From contig PAQX01000094.1 of assembly GCA_002709835.1 (NCBI GenBank), positions 1 to 54,965 of the forward strand: a DNA stretch of 54,965 nucleotides, read 5' to 3'. A program made the position numbers and the translations under genes. Shown piece by piece: positions 45,764-54,725 of the stretch. This DNA comes from Deltaproteobacteria bacterium (GTDB lineage Bacteria > Myxococcota_A > UBA9160 > UBA4427). Numbering within the stretch: the stretch's first letter is position 1; each line of letters begins with the position of its first letter. Under the pieces are notes generated by a model. That model ran no database searches. It saw only the letters and a program-made list of their open reading frames with translations, and was not told the origin of the DNA.

Positions 45764-46494
45764 TCCTCCGTGCGCGCGTCCTCGACGTGGGGTTCGACGA
45801 GCTTGCTCGGCTTGCGACCGTCGACGTAGCCCATGAACGAATTGTTCATGAGGTCGTAGCCGAGCATTGCGCGGACGCGCTTCGAATACCGGGCGGCGAT
45901 CTCCGGTGGCACGGCGAGTACCATGCTTCCGATCTGCCGAAGCCAGGGCTGGCAGTACTGGAGCGTGATCCCGAGACGGGTCTGGTCGGTGTGGTTCGAC
46001 CCGCCGCGGTGGAAGAGCGTGCCCTGCCAGATCAGGCAGGAACCCGCGGGCATCACCGCCTTGAAGGTCCGCGCGTCGTCTGCGGTCGGCGCCTCGTCCG
46101 GTCCCCAAAGATGGCTGCCAGGGATGATCTCGGTCGCGCCATTGTCCTCGGTGAAGTCGTCGATCGGCCACATCGTGCTGATGCCCTGGGGCGACCGCGG
46201 CGGCGCTCCGGCTTCGTCGTCCACGTGATAGTCCTGTCGGACCTCTTCGGGGTGCTTGTTGATCGCGAGGCCGCCCCAGAGCAGATAGGACGGGGCGAGG
46301 AAGCGATCGATCAAAGCGAGCACGTCGGGATGCTCGACGAGGGCGGCGATGGACGGGGCCTTGGAGAGGAGCGCGTAGACCCGCTGGGTCTTGTGTCCTT
46401 CGAAGGGGTTGCGCCCGAAGTGGGTCAAATACGGCGCGAACTCGCCGCGGGTCGTCTCGACTCGCTCCTTGGAGAGCAGCGACGGGAGGATCAC
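45760..46494 (-). CDS. Phytanoyl-CoA dioxygenase (PhyH) family protein, N-terminally interrupted
   Basis: GTG at 46492-46494 opens 244 codons of PhyH fold, an Fe(II)/2-oxoglutarate oxygenase. The iron ligands appear as HVD in QDYHVDDE, with the distal His in LFHRGGSNHT and the 2-oxoglutarate Arg in QTRLGI. The core from ILPSLLSKERVETTR to YVDGRKPSK is complete. In frame, immediately upstream, 24 more family-like codons are separated by a single TAA (see separate entry). It could hydroxylate a lipid or other hydrophobic substrate. Confidence 0.82.
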   Translation of the reverse strand: MILPSLLSKERVETTRGEFAPYLTHFGRNPFEGHKTQRVYALLSKAPSIAALVEHPDVLALIDRFLAPSYLLWGGLAINKHPEEVRQDYHVDDEAGAPPRSPQGISTMWPIDDFTEDNGATEIIPGSHLWGPDEAPTADDARTFKAVMPAGSCLIWQGTLFHRGGSNHTDQTRLGITLQYCQPWLRQIGSMVLAVPPEIAARYSKRVRAMLGYDLMNNSFMGYVDGRKPSKLVEPHVEDARTED

Positions 46495-46497
46495 TTA

Positions 46498-46569
46498 CCC
46501 ATTGGTCTGCAGATGCTCGAGAGCCGTCGGCTCGACGTCGGAGGCGGGATTCGCGGGGAGGATGGCCAT
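46498..46569 (-). pseudogene. Missing N-terminus of the PhyH gene behind an in-frame TAA
   Basis: ATG 46569 opens 24 codons (MAILPANPASDVEPTALEHL and QTNG) that stop at TAA 46495-46497 and would otherwise continue directly into the PhyH gene. Most PhyH proteins have G-Y-V in the position G-stop-V, so the TAA replaces a Tyr codon. Either the gene is lightly damaged, or this is a consensus error, or a short leader peptide is coupled to the GTG start. Confidence 0.5.
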
Positions 46570-46592
46570 GGGTCGCGCTGCCTCGGTTCCAG

Positions 46593-47477
46593 CTAGGGCG
46601 TCTCACCCCGCGCGATCGCGTCGAAGAGCTCCTCCCCCGCGACGGACTTGGCGACGTCCTCGAGCCAGGGGAACTTCCGGATCGTGTGCCCGCCGTCGAC
46701 GGTGAGGCTCTGGCCGGTGATCCAGGCAGACTCGGGGCCAGCGAGGAAGCGGATGGCGCGGCCGATGTCCGAGGCGTGCCCGTCTTTCCGGATCGGCTGC
46801 TCCGCCAGGAACGCTTCGATCATAGGCCGGTTCTCGAACATCATGTCCGTGGCGCCGGTCCGCGTGAGTCCCGGGCGGACCGAGTTGACCCGGATCCCGT
46901 GTTGACCGACTTCGTCGGCGGCGACCCGCACGAGCTGATCGCAGGCGGCTTTCGCGGCGCAGTAGGCGGCGAGGAAGGGTGACGAAAACTCGGCGGCGGT
47001 CGAGCTCGTGACGACGATCGAGCCGCCGCCGGACTTCACCATGGCCAACCCCGCATACTTGATCATCAGGTAGGTCGGGCGGACGTTGAGGTCGATCGTC
47101 GCGGAGAACTCCTCGTCGTCGTAGCCGAGGACCGGACAGTAGTTGCCGCCGCCGGGAACGGAGATGGCGATGTCGAGTCCCGATTCGCCTGCGGCCTCGG
47201 CCACGGTTTCCTTGACCTGTGCGCCATCCATCCCGTCGCAGGTCCGGCTCGAGAGCGCTCCTCCGTCCGGCGCAGCCTTGCGGAGTCCGTCGGCGGCGGC
47301 CTCGAGTCGCGCTTCGTCGCGAGCGCAAATCAGCACGTCCGCCCCATCGGCGAGGAGCGTTTCTGCGGTAGCGAGGCCGATCCCGCTGCTGGCTCCGATC
47401 ACGAGGGCGCGCTTGCCTGCGAGACTGCCGGGGCCTCCGATTCGGTTCCCCATTCCTGCGGCATCGATCGTCGACAT
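46593..47477 (-). CDS. Short-chain dehydrogenase/reductase
   Basis: ATG 47477 (preceded by GGGAGAG) gives 294 residues. The NAD(P)-binding motif is GASSGIG, the catalytic Ser lies in VVTSSTAAEF and the Tyr/Lys pair in YCAAK, then VNSVRPGLTRTG. The C-terminus (GESAWITGQSLTVDGGHTIR-like) is typical of classical SDRs. Substrate unknown; a steroid or acyl-CoA oxidoreductase role would fit the neighbourhood, but is only positional. It lies 23 bp upstream of the PhyH gene, same strand, so probably one transcript. Confidence 0.92.
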   Translation of the reverse strand: MSTIDAAGMGNRIGGPGSLAGKRALVIGASSGIGLATAETLLADGADVLICARDEARLEAAADGLRKAAPDGGALSSRTCDGMDGAQVKETVAEAAGESGLDIAISVPGGGNYCPVLGYDDEEFSATIDLNVRPTYLMIKYAGLAMVKSGGGSIVVTSSTAAEFSSPFLAAYCAAKAACDQLVRVAADEVGQHGIRVNSVRPGLTRTGATDMMFENRPMIEAFLAEQPIRKDGHASDIGRAIRFLAGPESAWITGQSLTVDGGHTIRKFPWLEDVAKSVAGEELFDAIARGETP

Positions 47478-47551
47478 CGGCTCTCCCTTCGATTCGGGGC
47501 CGGCAGCACCGACCATTGACGGGCGAGCTTAGTGCGGGAAGGTCGGGCGCG

Positions 47552-49300
47552 TCAGTCCGCGCGGCGGGCCGCGTCGAGAGAGATCACGTCCGCCCGCTCC
47601 GCGTCGACGTCGCTCCGGCGGACATCCGGGGCACCGATGCGCGCGGCGTCCGCCGCCTGGTCGTCGCTCTGCTCCTGACTCTCGCGTTCGGCCTGGACCC
47701 GGGCCTCGTAGTGCGAGATCTCGCGCTCCCGGGTCGTCTCGTCCCATCCGAGGACCTCGGCCATCAGTCGCGCGACGGGCAGAGCGGCGATCACGCCTCG
47801 ATCGAAGGTCTCGATCGAGATGCGCGTTCGCCGCGTCAGCACGTCGTCGAGGTGGAGCGCGCCTTCGTGGCTGGCCGCGTACCGGATCTCCGCCGCGAGG
47901 TAGCTCGGCGCCCCGACGATCGGCTCGCCGAGCTCCGGACGATCGCGGATCGATTCGAGGAGCTCGTGGATGCGGGTGCCGTAGCGGTCGAGCAGCCGCT
48001 CGATCACGTGGATGTGCAGCCCCGTCTCCTCTGCCAGGACGTCCCGGCGATTCCAATGGGCGCGATAGCCAGCGGCGCCGACGAGCGGGGTCTCGTGGGT
48101 GCACGACGCCGGGACCTTCTGGTCGAGGCCGCGGGCGGCGACGTCGACGACGTCCTTCGCCATCACGCGGTAGGTCGTGTATTTGCCGCCGGCGACGGTG
48201 ATGAGACCCGAGACCGACTGGCTGACCGCGTGCTCCCGCGAGAGCTGGCTGGTCGCGTCGCTCTCGCCCTGGAGGAGCGGTCGGAGTCCGGCGTAGACGC
48301 CTTCGATGTCCTCGTGCCGGAGTGGCTGGGCGAGGACCGCATTCACGCGGTCGAGCAGATAGTCGATGTCGGTCCGGCTCGCCGCGGGGTGGGCGAGATC
48401 GAGGTTCCAGTCGGTGTCGGTCGTGCCGACGATCCAATGGCTATCCCAGGGGATCACGAAGAGGACGCTCTTTTCCGTCCGCAGGATCAGGCCCGCGTCG
48501 CCGTGTAGGCGGTCGCGGGGGACGACGAGATGGATGCCCTTCGAAGCGCGGACGTGGATCCGGCCGCGTCCGGCCTGCTTCTGTACGAGGTCGGTCCACA
48601 CTCCTGTTGCGTTCACGACCTGCCGTCCCCGGATCTCGAGTGCCGCGCCGCTCTCGAGGCAGCGCGCTTCGACCCCCGTGACGCGGGCGCCGGACAGGAG
48701 GAAGCCTTCCGCGCGAACGCTCGAGAGGGTCGCGGCGCCGTGCATCCGCGCGGTGCGAACGAGGGTCATCGTGTGCCGCGCGTCGTCGACCTGCGCATCG
48801 TAATACTGGATTCCGCCGATCAGTCGGTCGGCACGAAGACCCGGGAAGTGGTGGAGCACGCCCCTTCGCGTGAGGTGACGATGGCGGGGGAGGGCGCGGC
48901 GGCCGGCGAGGACGTCGTAGAGGAGCGTGCCGGCGCCGATGTAGATGCGCTCCCAGAGGCGCCGCGTGAGCGGGTAGAGGAAGGGGACCGGCTTCACGAG
49001 ATGCGGGCTCAATCGCTCGAGGAGCAGCGTCTGCTCCGAGAGCGCCTCCCGGACCAGGCCGAAGTCGAGCTGCTCCAGATATCGGAGCCCGCCGTGGATC
49101 AGCTTGCTCGAGCGACTCGAGGTTCCCGACGCCCAGTCGCGCTGCTCGATCAGCGCGACGGAGAGCCCGCGGCTGGCGGCGTCCAGGGCGGCGCCAGCGC
49201 CGACCACGCCGCCGCCGATCACGACCAGGTCGAAGGTCTCGTGGCGCGCGCGCTCGAGGTCGCGGCTTCGCTGGGCCGGGTCGAGTCGGGCCGGATCCAT
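47552..49300 (-). CDS. glpD: Glycerol-3-phosphate dehydrogenase, FAD-dependent
   Basis: The 582-residue flavoprotein has the N-terminal FAD motif VVIGGGVVGAGAALDAASRG, the GlpD signature SSKLIHGGLRYLEQ, and the substrate region (VVNATGVWTDLVQ, ITVAGGKYTTYRVMA). A C-terminal helical domain (LLDRYGTRIHELLE) is complete, followed by an Asp/Ala-rich tail of about 50 residues. It oxidises glycerol 3-phosphate to dihydroxyacetone phosphate and feeds the quinone pool at the inner membrane. No glpF or glpK is nearby. Confidence 0.94.
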   Translation of the reverse strand: MDPARLDPAQRSRDLERARHETFDLVVIGGGVVGAGAALDAASRGLSVALIEQRDWASGTSSRSSKLIHGGLRYLEQLDFGLVREALSEQTLLLERLSPHLVKPVPFLYPLTRRLWERIYIGAGTLLYDVLAGRRALPRHRHLTRRGVLHHFPGLRADRLIGGIQYYDAQVDDARHTMTLVRTARMHGAATLSSVRAEGFLLSGARVTGVEARCLESGAALEIRGRQVVNATGVWTDLVQKQAGRGRIHVRASKGIHLVVPRDRLHGDAGLILRTEKSVLFVIPWDSHWIVGTTDTDWNLDLAHPAASRTDIDYLLDRVNAVLAQPLRHEDIEGVYAGLRPLLQGESDATSQLSREHAVSQSVSGLITVAGGKYTTYRVMAKDVVDVAARGLDQKVPASCTHETPLVGAAGYRAHWNRRDVLAEETGLHIHVIERLLDRYGTRIHELLESIRDRPELGEPIVGAPSYLAAEIRYAASHEGALHLDDVLTRRTRISIETFDRGVIAALPVARLMAEVLGWDETTREREISHYEARVQAERESQEQSDDQAADAARIGAPDVRRSDVDAERADVISLDAARRAD

Positions 49301-49695
49301 GTTCGGCTCTCCGGGAACGCGAGGAAGTAGCGCAAAGCGTAGCGCTCAGGGAAGGAAGACGTCGCGAGGACGCTTTCCTCGGACTTCGAGACCTTCGTGA
49401 CTCGCCGTCATTCCTTCGCGGATTCCCTGCTGGATCTGCTCTGAGAGCGGGAGGAAGGCGACAGCGATGCTGCTCGGCAGACCGTTAGAGGTGCACAAGG
49501 TACGCTGCGACTTTGAGGCGCGAGGAGACGCTCGGGTCGCGTTCCGCTTGCAGGAGACGCTGCAGTGGTACGGAGCCGACCGAAGTCCCCGAGCCGAGCC
49601 TCGAGGCGATAGAATCGGTAGCCGTGATTACCTCCTCGGATTCATCGGGTGTCGGGGGCTCCCGCGCACCGTCGTCGTCACGACGACTTCGCGTG
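49301..49695. other. Divergent region upstream of glpD and the FAD oxidoreductase
   Basis: This 395-bp stretch should contain both promoters. No clear sigma-70 boxes. On the minus strand between 49346 and 49498 there is a coding-like 50-codon reading frame (see separate entry), which makes this region less empty than it looks. Confidence 0.45.
49346..49498 (-). CDS. Possible small ORF or gene remnant upstream of glpD
   Basis: From a TTG at 49498 to TGA at 49346, 50 codons with a coding-like third position. The text VAFLPLSEQIQQGIRE and KRPRDVFLP looks like a real C-terminus. No homologue comes to mind, and the frame has no good start and runs upstream into the other gene's start region. It may be the tail of a decayed gene that once preceded glpD. 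Low confidence. Confidence 0.25.
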   Translation of the reverse strand: MCTSNGLPSSIAVAFLPLSEQIQQGIREGMTASHEGLEVRGKRPRDVFLP

Positions 49696-51303
49696 ATGGG
49701 GGTCGAGCTGCGTGTCGAAGAGTCGGACGACGTCCTGCGCGCAAGATGCGCGCGTCGCGTCGGTATCGCGCCCGAACGCATCCTCCATCTGCGCGTCGCC
49801 CACCGGGCGCTGGACGCGCGAAGGAGGGGGCGTCGACACGATCTGCGCTTCGTTCACCACGTTGATCTGACTCTGGCGCCGGACGAGAGTGCGGCGGAGG
49901 GCGACGGCGTAGCCCGGGCGCTGCGGACGGGCATACTGCGCGAGCTGCCGGCGCCGGTGCGCTTCGAACGGGACGACGTGACGTCCGGCGCCCGCGACCG
50001 CAGGGTCGCCGTCGTCGGGGCCGGTCCGGGGGGGCTCTATGCAGCCTGGACCCTCGCGGTGAACGGCGTTGCCGTTGATGTCTTCGACCGGGGTCCTTCG
50101 CTCCGAGAGCGGGGCCGTGCCGTCGCCCGTTTCATCCGGACGCGCGAGCTCGACTCCGAGCGCAACCTCCTCTTCGGCGAGGGCGGCGCCGGCACTTACT
50201 CCGACGGCAAGCTCTATACCCGGACGCGACATGCGCTCGAGGAGCCCATCCTCGAGACGTTGGTCGAAGCGGGGGCGGATCCCTCGATCGCTTTCGATGC
50301 TCGATCGCACGTGGGGACCGACCGGCTGCACAGGGTCCTGCCGAAGCTGCGCGAGCGTCTGGAGTCGATGGGCGTAGCGTTCCACTTCGAGACGCGGCTC
50401 GAAGGTCTCTCGCGCGCGATGGACGGGCGCGTCACCGCGATCGAGACGAGCGCGGGCCGCTTCGACTGCGACGGCGTCGTGCTCGCGGTCGGCCACAGCG
50501 CGCGGGACACTCTTCGCGCGCTCCACGGCGAAGGCCTTCCGCTTGAAGCGAAGCCGTTTCAGCTCGGGCTCCGGGTGGAGCATCCGCAGGCGGTCGTGGA
50601 CGCCGGACGCTTCGGCCCGGAGCCCGATCTCGCGAAGCTGGGTCATGCCTACTACTCGCTTGTCGCGAAGTCGGCGGCCGGTAGAGCGGCCGTTCATAGC
50701 TTCTGCATGTGTCCCGGCGGCCAGATCGTCGCGGCCGTCGCCCAGCCCGGACTGCTCTGCACGAACGGGATGAGCAACTCGCGACACTCCTCTCCGTTCG
50801 CGAACTCGGGTCTCGTCGTGACGCTAGGCCCACGAGAGTTCGGAACGGGTGTCTTCGCGGGGGTCGAATACCAGGAGTCCCTCGAAGCCCGGTTCTTCGA
50901 AGCCGGCGGTGGGGACTACACGGTGCCGGCCCAACGCGTCGACGACTTCGTGGCCGGTCGGGCTTCCCGCGCGCTACCGCGGAGCAGCTACAAGCTTGGC
51001 CAGGCGGCGACGCGGATCGATAGGCTCCTGCCTGAAGCGATCACCGAGGCGCTTCGCGCCGGGATCGCGCAGTTCGACCGTCAGCTCCCGGGCTACGCCG
51101 GTGACGCGGGGCTGCTGGTGGGCGTCGAGTCGCGCAGCTCGGGTCCGCTGCGCATCCCACGCGACCGGCGCACTCGATCGGCGCCCGGGTTTCCGAACCT
51201 CTGGCCGGTCGGCGAGGGGGCGGGCTACGCGGGGGGCATCATGAGCGCCGCGATCGACGGCGCGCGGAGCGCGTGGGCTGTGCTCGGTGTGGCAGAGGGC
51301 TGA
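49696..51303 (+). CDS. NAD(FAD)-utilising dehydrogenase, COG2509-type
   Basis: From ATG 49696 (a GTG sits immediately before it), 535 residues. An N-terminal RNA-binding-like alpha/beta domain (about 1-90: RCARRVGIAPERILHLRVAHRALDARR) precedes a two-dinucleotide-binding flavoprotein: VAVVGAGPGGLYAAWTLA, then FGEGGAGTYSDGKLYTRT, and closing GEGAGYAGGIMSAAIDG. This is the architecture of the widespread but biochemically undefined COG2509 oxidoreductases. Six bases separate its stop from an MFS transporter start, so the two are probably co-translated. Confidence 0.88.
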   Translation: MGVELRVEESDDVLRARCARRVGIAPERILHLRVAHRALDARRRGRRHDLRFVHHVDLTLAPDESAAEGDGVARALRTGILRELPAPVRFERDDVTSGARDRRVAVVGAGPGGLYAAWTLAVNGVAVDVFDRGPSLRERGRAVARFIRTRELDSERNLLFGEGGAGTYSDGKLYTRTRHALEEPILETLVEAGADPSIAFDARSHVGTDRLHRVLPKLRERLESMGVAFHFETRLEGLSRAMDGRVTAIETSAGRFDCDGVVLAVGHSARDTLRALHGEGLPLEAKPFQLGLRVEHPQAVVDAGRFGPEPDLAKLGHAYYSLVAKSAAGRAAVHSFCMCPGGQIVAAVAQPGLLCTNGMSNSRHSSPFANSGLVVTLGPREFGTGVFAGVEYQESLEARFFEAGGGDYTVPAQRVDDFVAGRASRALPRSSYKLGQAATRIDRLLPEAITEALRAGIAQFDRQLPGYAGDAGLLVGVESRSSGPLRIPRDRRTRSAPGFPNLWPVGEGAGYAGGIMSAAIDGARSAWAVLGVAEG

Positions 51304-51309
51304 AGCGGT

Positions 51310-52596
51310 ATGCTCTCCAGCGTGTCACCCGCTCCGTCGCCTGCCTACGCGCGCTACGTCCTCGGCGTCATGTTCGCGTTGACGGCGCTCAACGTGATGG
51401 ATCGGCAGGTGCTATCCGCGCTGGCGGAGCCCGTGAAGCAGGAGTTCGGGCTCAGCGATCTGGAGATGGGGGTCCTGCTCGGCAGTGCCTTCGGGTTCGC
51501 GCACGTCGTCGCGATGGTGCCGGCGGGCCGGCTCGCGGACCGCTGGAGCCGCCGTAATGTGCTCGGCGGGGGCCTCTTCCTCTGGAGTGCGCTCACCTCC
51601 CTGACGGGCCTGTCCCAGGCGACGTGGCACCTCTTCAGCGCGCGGGTGGGGGTCGCGACGGGCGAGACCGTTGGAAGCGGCCCGGCGCAGTCGCTGCTCG
51701 CCGACTACTTCCCCGTCGAGCGGCGGGGCGGTGCCCTCTCGATCCACGCCTCGGGCGGGACGTTCGGTGCGATGATCGGGGCCGCCCTCGGGGCTGCGCT
51801 TGGCGAGGCAGTGGGCTGGCGATGGACCTTCGTCTTCTTCGGGATCCCCGGTCTCGCGCTCGCCGGCTTGTTGATCGCGACGGTCCGCGAGCCCACCCGC
51901 GGCGCAGTCGACGGGTTGGAGATCCAGGGGCCCGCTCCGCCCTTCGTGGTCGTTCTTCGCCGACTCGCGGGACTCCCGACCTTCCGTCACGTCGTCGTTG
52001 CCGGCTCTCTCAACTGCCTCGCGAACTACGCGCTGCTCGCGTGGGCGGCGGCGGCGATGATGCGGGGCCACGGGCTCTCGCTCGCGGAGGCCGGGACCCG
52101 GCTCGGCTTCTACGTGATCCTGATCTCCGCCCTCGGCGTCATCGCGGCGGGTCTGATCGCGGACCGCCTCGGCCGACGCGACCTCCGCTGGTACCTCTGG
52201 TGGCCCTCGATCGCCTCCGTGGGCGCGTTTCCCTTCCTGGCTGCGTTCCTCGTCCTGCCGGACCCGGACGTCGCCTTTCTGGTCGCGATCCCGGGGGCGT
52301 TCCTGAATACGATGTGGGTCGGAACGTTCAACGCCACGGTGCACATGCTCGCTGGGCCGACGACCCGGGCGACCTCGTCGGCGCTCTTCGCGATGATCAC
52401 GAGTGGTCTGGTGGGGCAGGGGCTCGGCCCACCGATCGTGGGCTTCCTCTCGGATCGCTGGACGCCGGCTTACGGGGACGACGCGCTTCGCTACGCGTTG
52501 GCCGCGGCGCTCGGGGCCAGCGTCTGGGCCGGTGCGCACGGTCTGCTCGCGGCGCGAACGCTCGAGCGCGACCGGTTCACGGTGAACGAGTCCTGA
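51310..52596 (+). CDS. MFS transporter, spinster-like
   Basis: The 428-residue protein has 12 predicted helices. The start YVLGVMFALTALNVMDRQVLSAL and the loop RLADRWSRRNVL (MFS signature between helices 2 and 3) are typical of spinster-type MFS carriers, as are the ETVGSGPAQSLLADYFP and FGIPGLALAGLL segments. It is expected to move a small or amphipathic organic solute across the inner membrane by proton or sodium coupling. The substrate is unknown. It is directly behind the COG2509 gene. Confidence 0.93.
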   Translation: MLSSVSPAPSPAYARYVLGVMFALTALNVMDRQVLSALAEPVKQEFGLSDLEMGVLLGSAFGFAHVVAMVPAGRLADRWSRRNVLGGGLFLWSALTSLTGLSQATWHLFSARVGVATGETVGSGPAQSLLADYFPVERRGGALSIHASGGTFGAMIGAALGAALGEAVGWRWTFVFFGIPGLALAGLLIATVREPTRGAVDGLEIQGPAPPFVVVLRRLAGLPTFRHVVVAGSLNCLANYALLAWAAAAMMRGHGLSLAEAGTRLGFYVILISALGVIAAGLIADRLGRRDLRWYLWWPSIASVGAFPFLAAFLVLPDPDVAFLVAIPGAFLNTMWVGTFNATVHMLAGPTTRATSSALFAMITSGLVGQGLGPPIVGFLSDRWTPAYGDDALRYALAAALGASVWAGAHGLLAARTLERDRFTVNES

Positions 52597-52714
52597 ATCG
52601 ACGCGGCGATTCGAGAACAAGCGCGCGAAAACCACCACCTCCCGCGCCCGCGATCTTCATCGGAGCGCTCACGGATTCGAAACCCTCTCTCGACTGCCGA
52701 TTGCCGAGCCTGGA

Positions 52715-54469
52715 CTAGGCCGGCCTTGCCTGAGCGCCCCGGATCAGCTTGCCCGGCCGGGCATCGGTGATCTCGCCGCCGCGCATCGTGACCTGTCCGG
52801 ATACGATCGTCGCGTCGTAGCCGCGGCTCTTCTGGAGCAGCCGTCGCGCGCCGCCAGGGAGGTCGAAAGCCATCTCGGGCCGGCGGAGGGAGAGGTTGTC
52901 GAAGTCGATGACGTTGAAGTCCGCCTTGTAGCCGGGCGCGATCACGCCGCGGTCGTTCAGGCCGTAGACGCGGGCCGTGTCCTGCGTCATGCGATGCACC
53001 GCGTGCTCGAGGCCGACCTTCGGGCCGCGTTTCCGGTCCCGCACCCAATGGGTCAGCATGAAGGTCTGGAGCGACGCATCGCAGATCACGCCGCAGTGGG
53101 CGCCGCCGTCGCCGAGGGAGACGACCGCGCGGTCATCGTTCAGCAGATCGTGCATCAGGTCGAGGTTGCCGTCGCTGTAATTGAAGAAGGTGAGCAGCAG
53201 GAGCTCCTTGCCCTCGTCGCGCAGCATGTAGTCGTACAGGACTTCGTCCGCGTTCTTCCCCTCGCGCTGGGCGATCGCCCAGATGCTCTGGTCCGGGCCG
53301 GGCTCGTAGTCCGGCGGATCGCCGAGGGGGAAGATCTTCTTGAGCATGTACTCGTTGTCGAGCATGCTGCCGAAGCCGACCGACTCATCCCGCTCGGGCC
53401 CGAGGATCCGCGCGCGAACCGCCGGATCCTTCATGCGCGCCACGCGCTCGGGGAGCGGGAGGTGTGCGATCTCGAGGTAGGCCGGACGATTGAGGAACTG
53501 GTTCGCTTCGGTCTGGTGGCCCGTGAGGATGCCGAAGGGGCGGGGGGCGAATTGCGCCATCACGTCGCCGCCGTTCTCGCGTGACTTGTGGCAGATCTCG
53601 ATCAGCTCCCGCCACTGATTGGGCGCGCCGTCGAACTGGAGCATCGCGAAGGAGACCGGCCGCTGGATCTCCTTCGAGAGCCGCTGCATCCACTCGATTT
53701 CCTTGAGCGCCGAGTCCACCTCATCACCGCCGGTATCGCCCGCTGCCCCCGCGCCTGCGAGTTCGAAGACGCCTTCGCCGAGATCGCCGAGCACACGTCC
53801 TATCCCGAAGAGTTCGTCCTCCGCGGCGAAGGTGCCGGGGACCGGCTCACCGGAGAGCGCCTTGTGGCCCATGGTGCGCGAGGTCGAGAAGCCGAGGGCG
53901 CCCGCCTGGATGCCCTCCTTCACGAGCTGCGCCATCTCGAGGATGTCCTCCGCGGTGGCGGCTTCGTTGTTCGCGCCGCGCTCCCCCATCACGTAGGTCC
54001 GGATGGAGCCGTGGGGAACATGGGTGCCGAGGTCGACTGCGAGAGGGGATCGCTCGAGGGCGTCGAGATACTCCGGAAAGGTCTCCCAGTCCCACTTGAT
54101 TCCTTCGGAGAGCGCTGCGCCCGGGATGTCCTCTACGCCTTCCATGAGTTCGATCATCATCTGTCGCTGGTCGGGGCGCGCGGGGGCGAAACCCACGCCG
54201 CAATTGCCGACGACCGCGGTGGTGACGCCGTGCCAGCCGGAGGGAAGCAGGTGCGGGTCCCAGGTCGCCTGCGCGTCGTAATGCGTGTGGATGTCGACGA
54301 AGCCCGGGGTGACGACGCGGCCGTCCGCGTCGATGGTTTCGCGCGCTTCGCCTTCCACCTTGCCGACTTCGGTGATTACGCCATGGGTCATGGCGACGTC
54401 GCCTGCGAAGGCTTCCTTCGTTCCGGTTCCGTCGACGATCTTTCCGTTTCGAATGACGAGGTCGTGCAT
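52715..54469 (-). CDS. Amidohydrolase, N-acyl-D-amino-acid deacylase type
   Basis: ATG 54469 gives 584 residues. Metal-binding motif HTHYDAQATWDP follows VVTPGFVDI, and further marks are VVGNCGVGFAPARP and LGDGGAHCGVICDA (a late His/Asp region). This is the amidohydrolase 3 group, annotated as N-acyl-D-amino-acid deacylase or D-aminoacylase. In many soil and marine lineages related enzymes have unproven substrates. No partner enzymes are adjacent. The open frame upstream of the ATG is antisense-like and discounted. Confidence 0.88.
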   Translation of the reverse strand: MHDLVIRNGKIVDGTGTKEAFAGDVAMTHGVITEVGKVEGEARETIDADGRVVTPGFVDIHTHYDAQATWDPHLLPSGWHGVTTAVVGNCGVGFAPARPDQRQMMIELMEGVEDIPGAALSEGIKWDWETFPEYLDALERSPLAVDLGTHVPHGSIRTYVMGERGANNEAATAEDILEMAQLVKEGIQAGALGFSTSRTMGHKALSGEPVPGTFAAEDELFGIGRVLGDLGEGVFELAGAGAAGDTGGDEVDSALKEIEWMQRLSKEIQRPVSFAMLQFDGAPNQWRELIEICHKSRENGGDVMAQFAPRPFGILTGHQTEANQFLNRPAYLEIAHLPLPERVARMKDPAVRARILGPERDESVGFGSMLDNEYMLKKIFPLGDPPDYEPGPDQSIWAIAQREGKNADEVLYDYMLRDEGKELLLLTFFNYSDGNLDLMHDLLNDDRAVVSLGDGGAHCGVICDASLQTFMLTHWVRDRKRGPKVGLEHAVHRMTQDTARVYGLNDRGVIAPGYKADFNVIDFDNLSLRRPEMAFDLPGGARRLLQKSRGYDATIVSGQVTMRGGEITDARPGKLIRGAQARPA

Positions 54470-54725
54470 GGCTGGCTCCTGCGCAGAAGGGGGGCTGTCG
54501 CGCGTGCGAAGGGCGAAGCGCGATGGAATCAGTTTGGCAGGAAGCTCGCGTGTCGTCGACCGGTCTAAGCACGCCTTCTGCCCCTCCGGGAGAGGGGAAG
54601 GTGGCTTTGCGGCCGCGCTGCGCGCTGATTGCCTCCTCGGCCGATGAGGGGCGAGGGTGACCCGAAGCAAACGCCCCTCGCGATCTGCTCGGTGCGGTCC
54701 CTTCCGGCTCGGTTCGTGCGACGGT

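Noticed and set aside
54575..54600. Hairpin CCCCTC-CGGGA-GAGGGG upstream of the amidohydrolase
   Set aside because: A short GC stem with no T-tract. It could be a dispersed repeat, but I cannot show other copies in the window.
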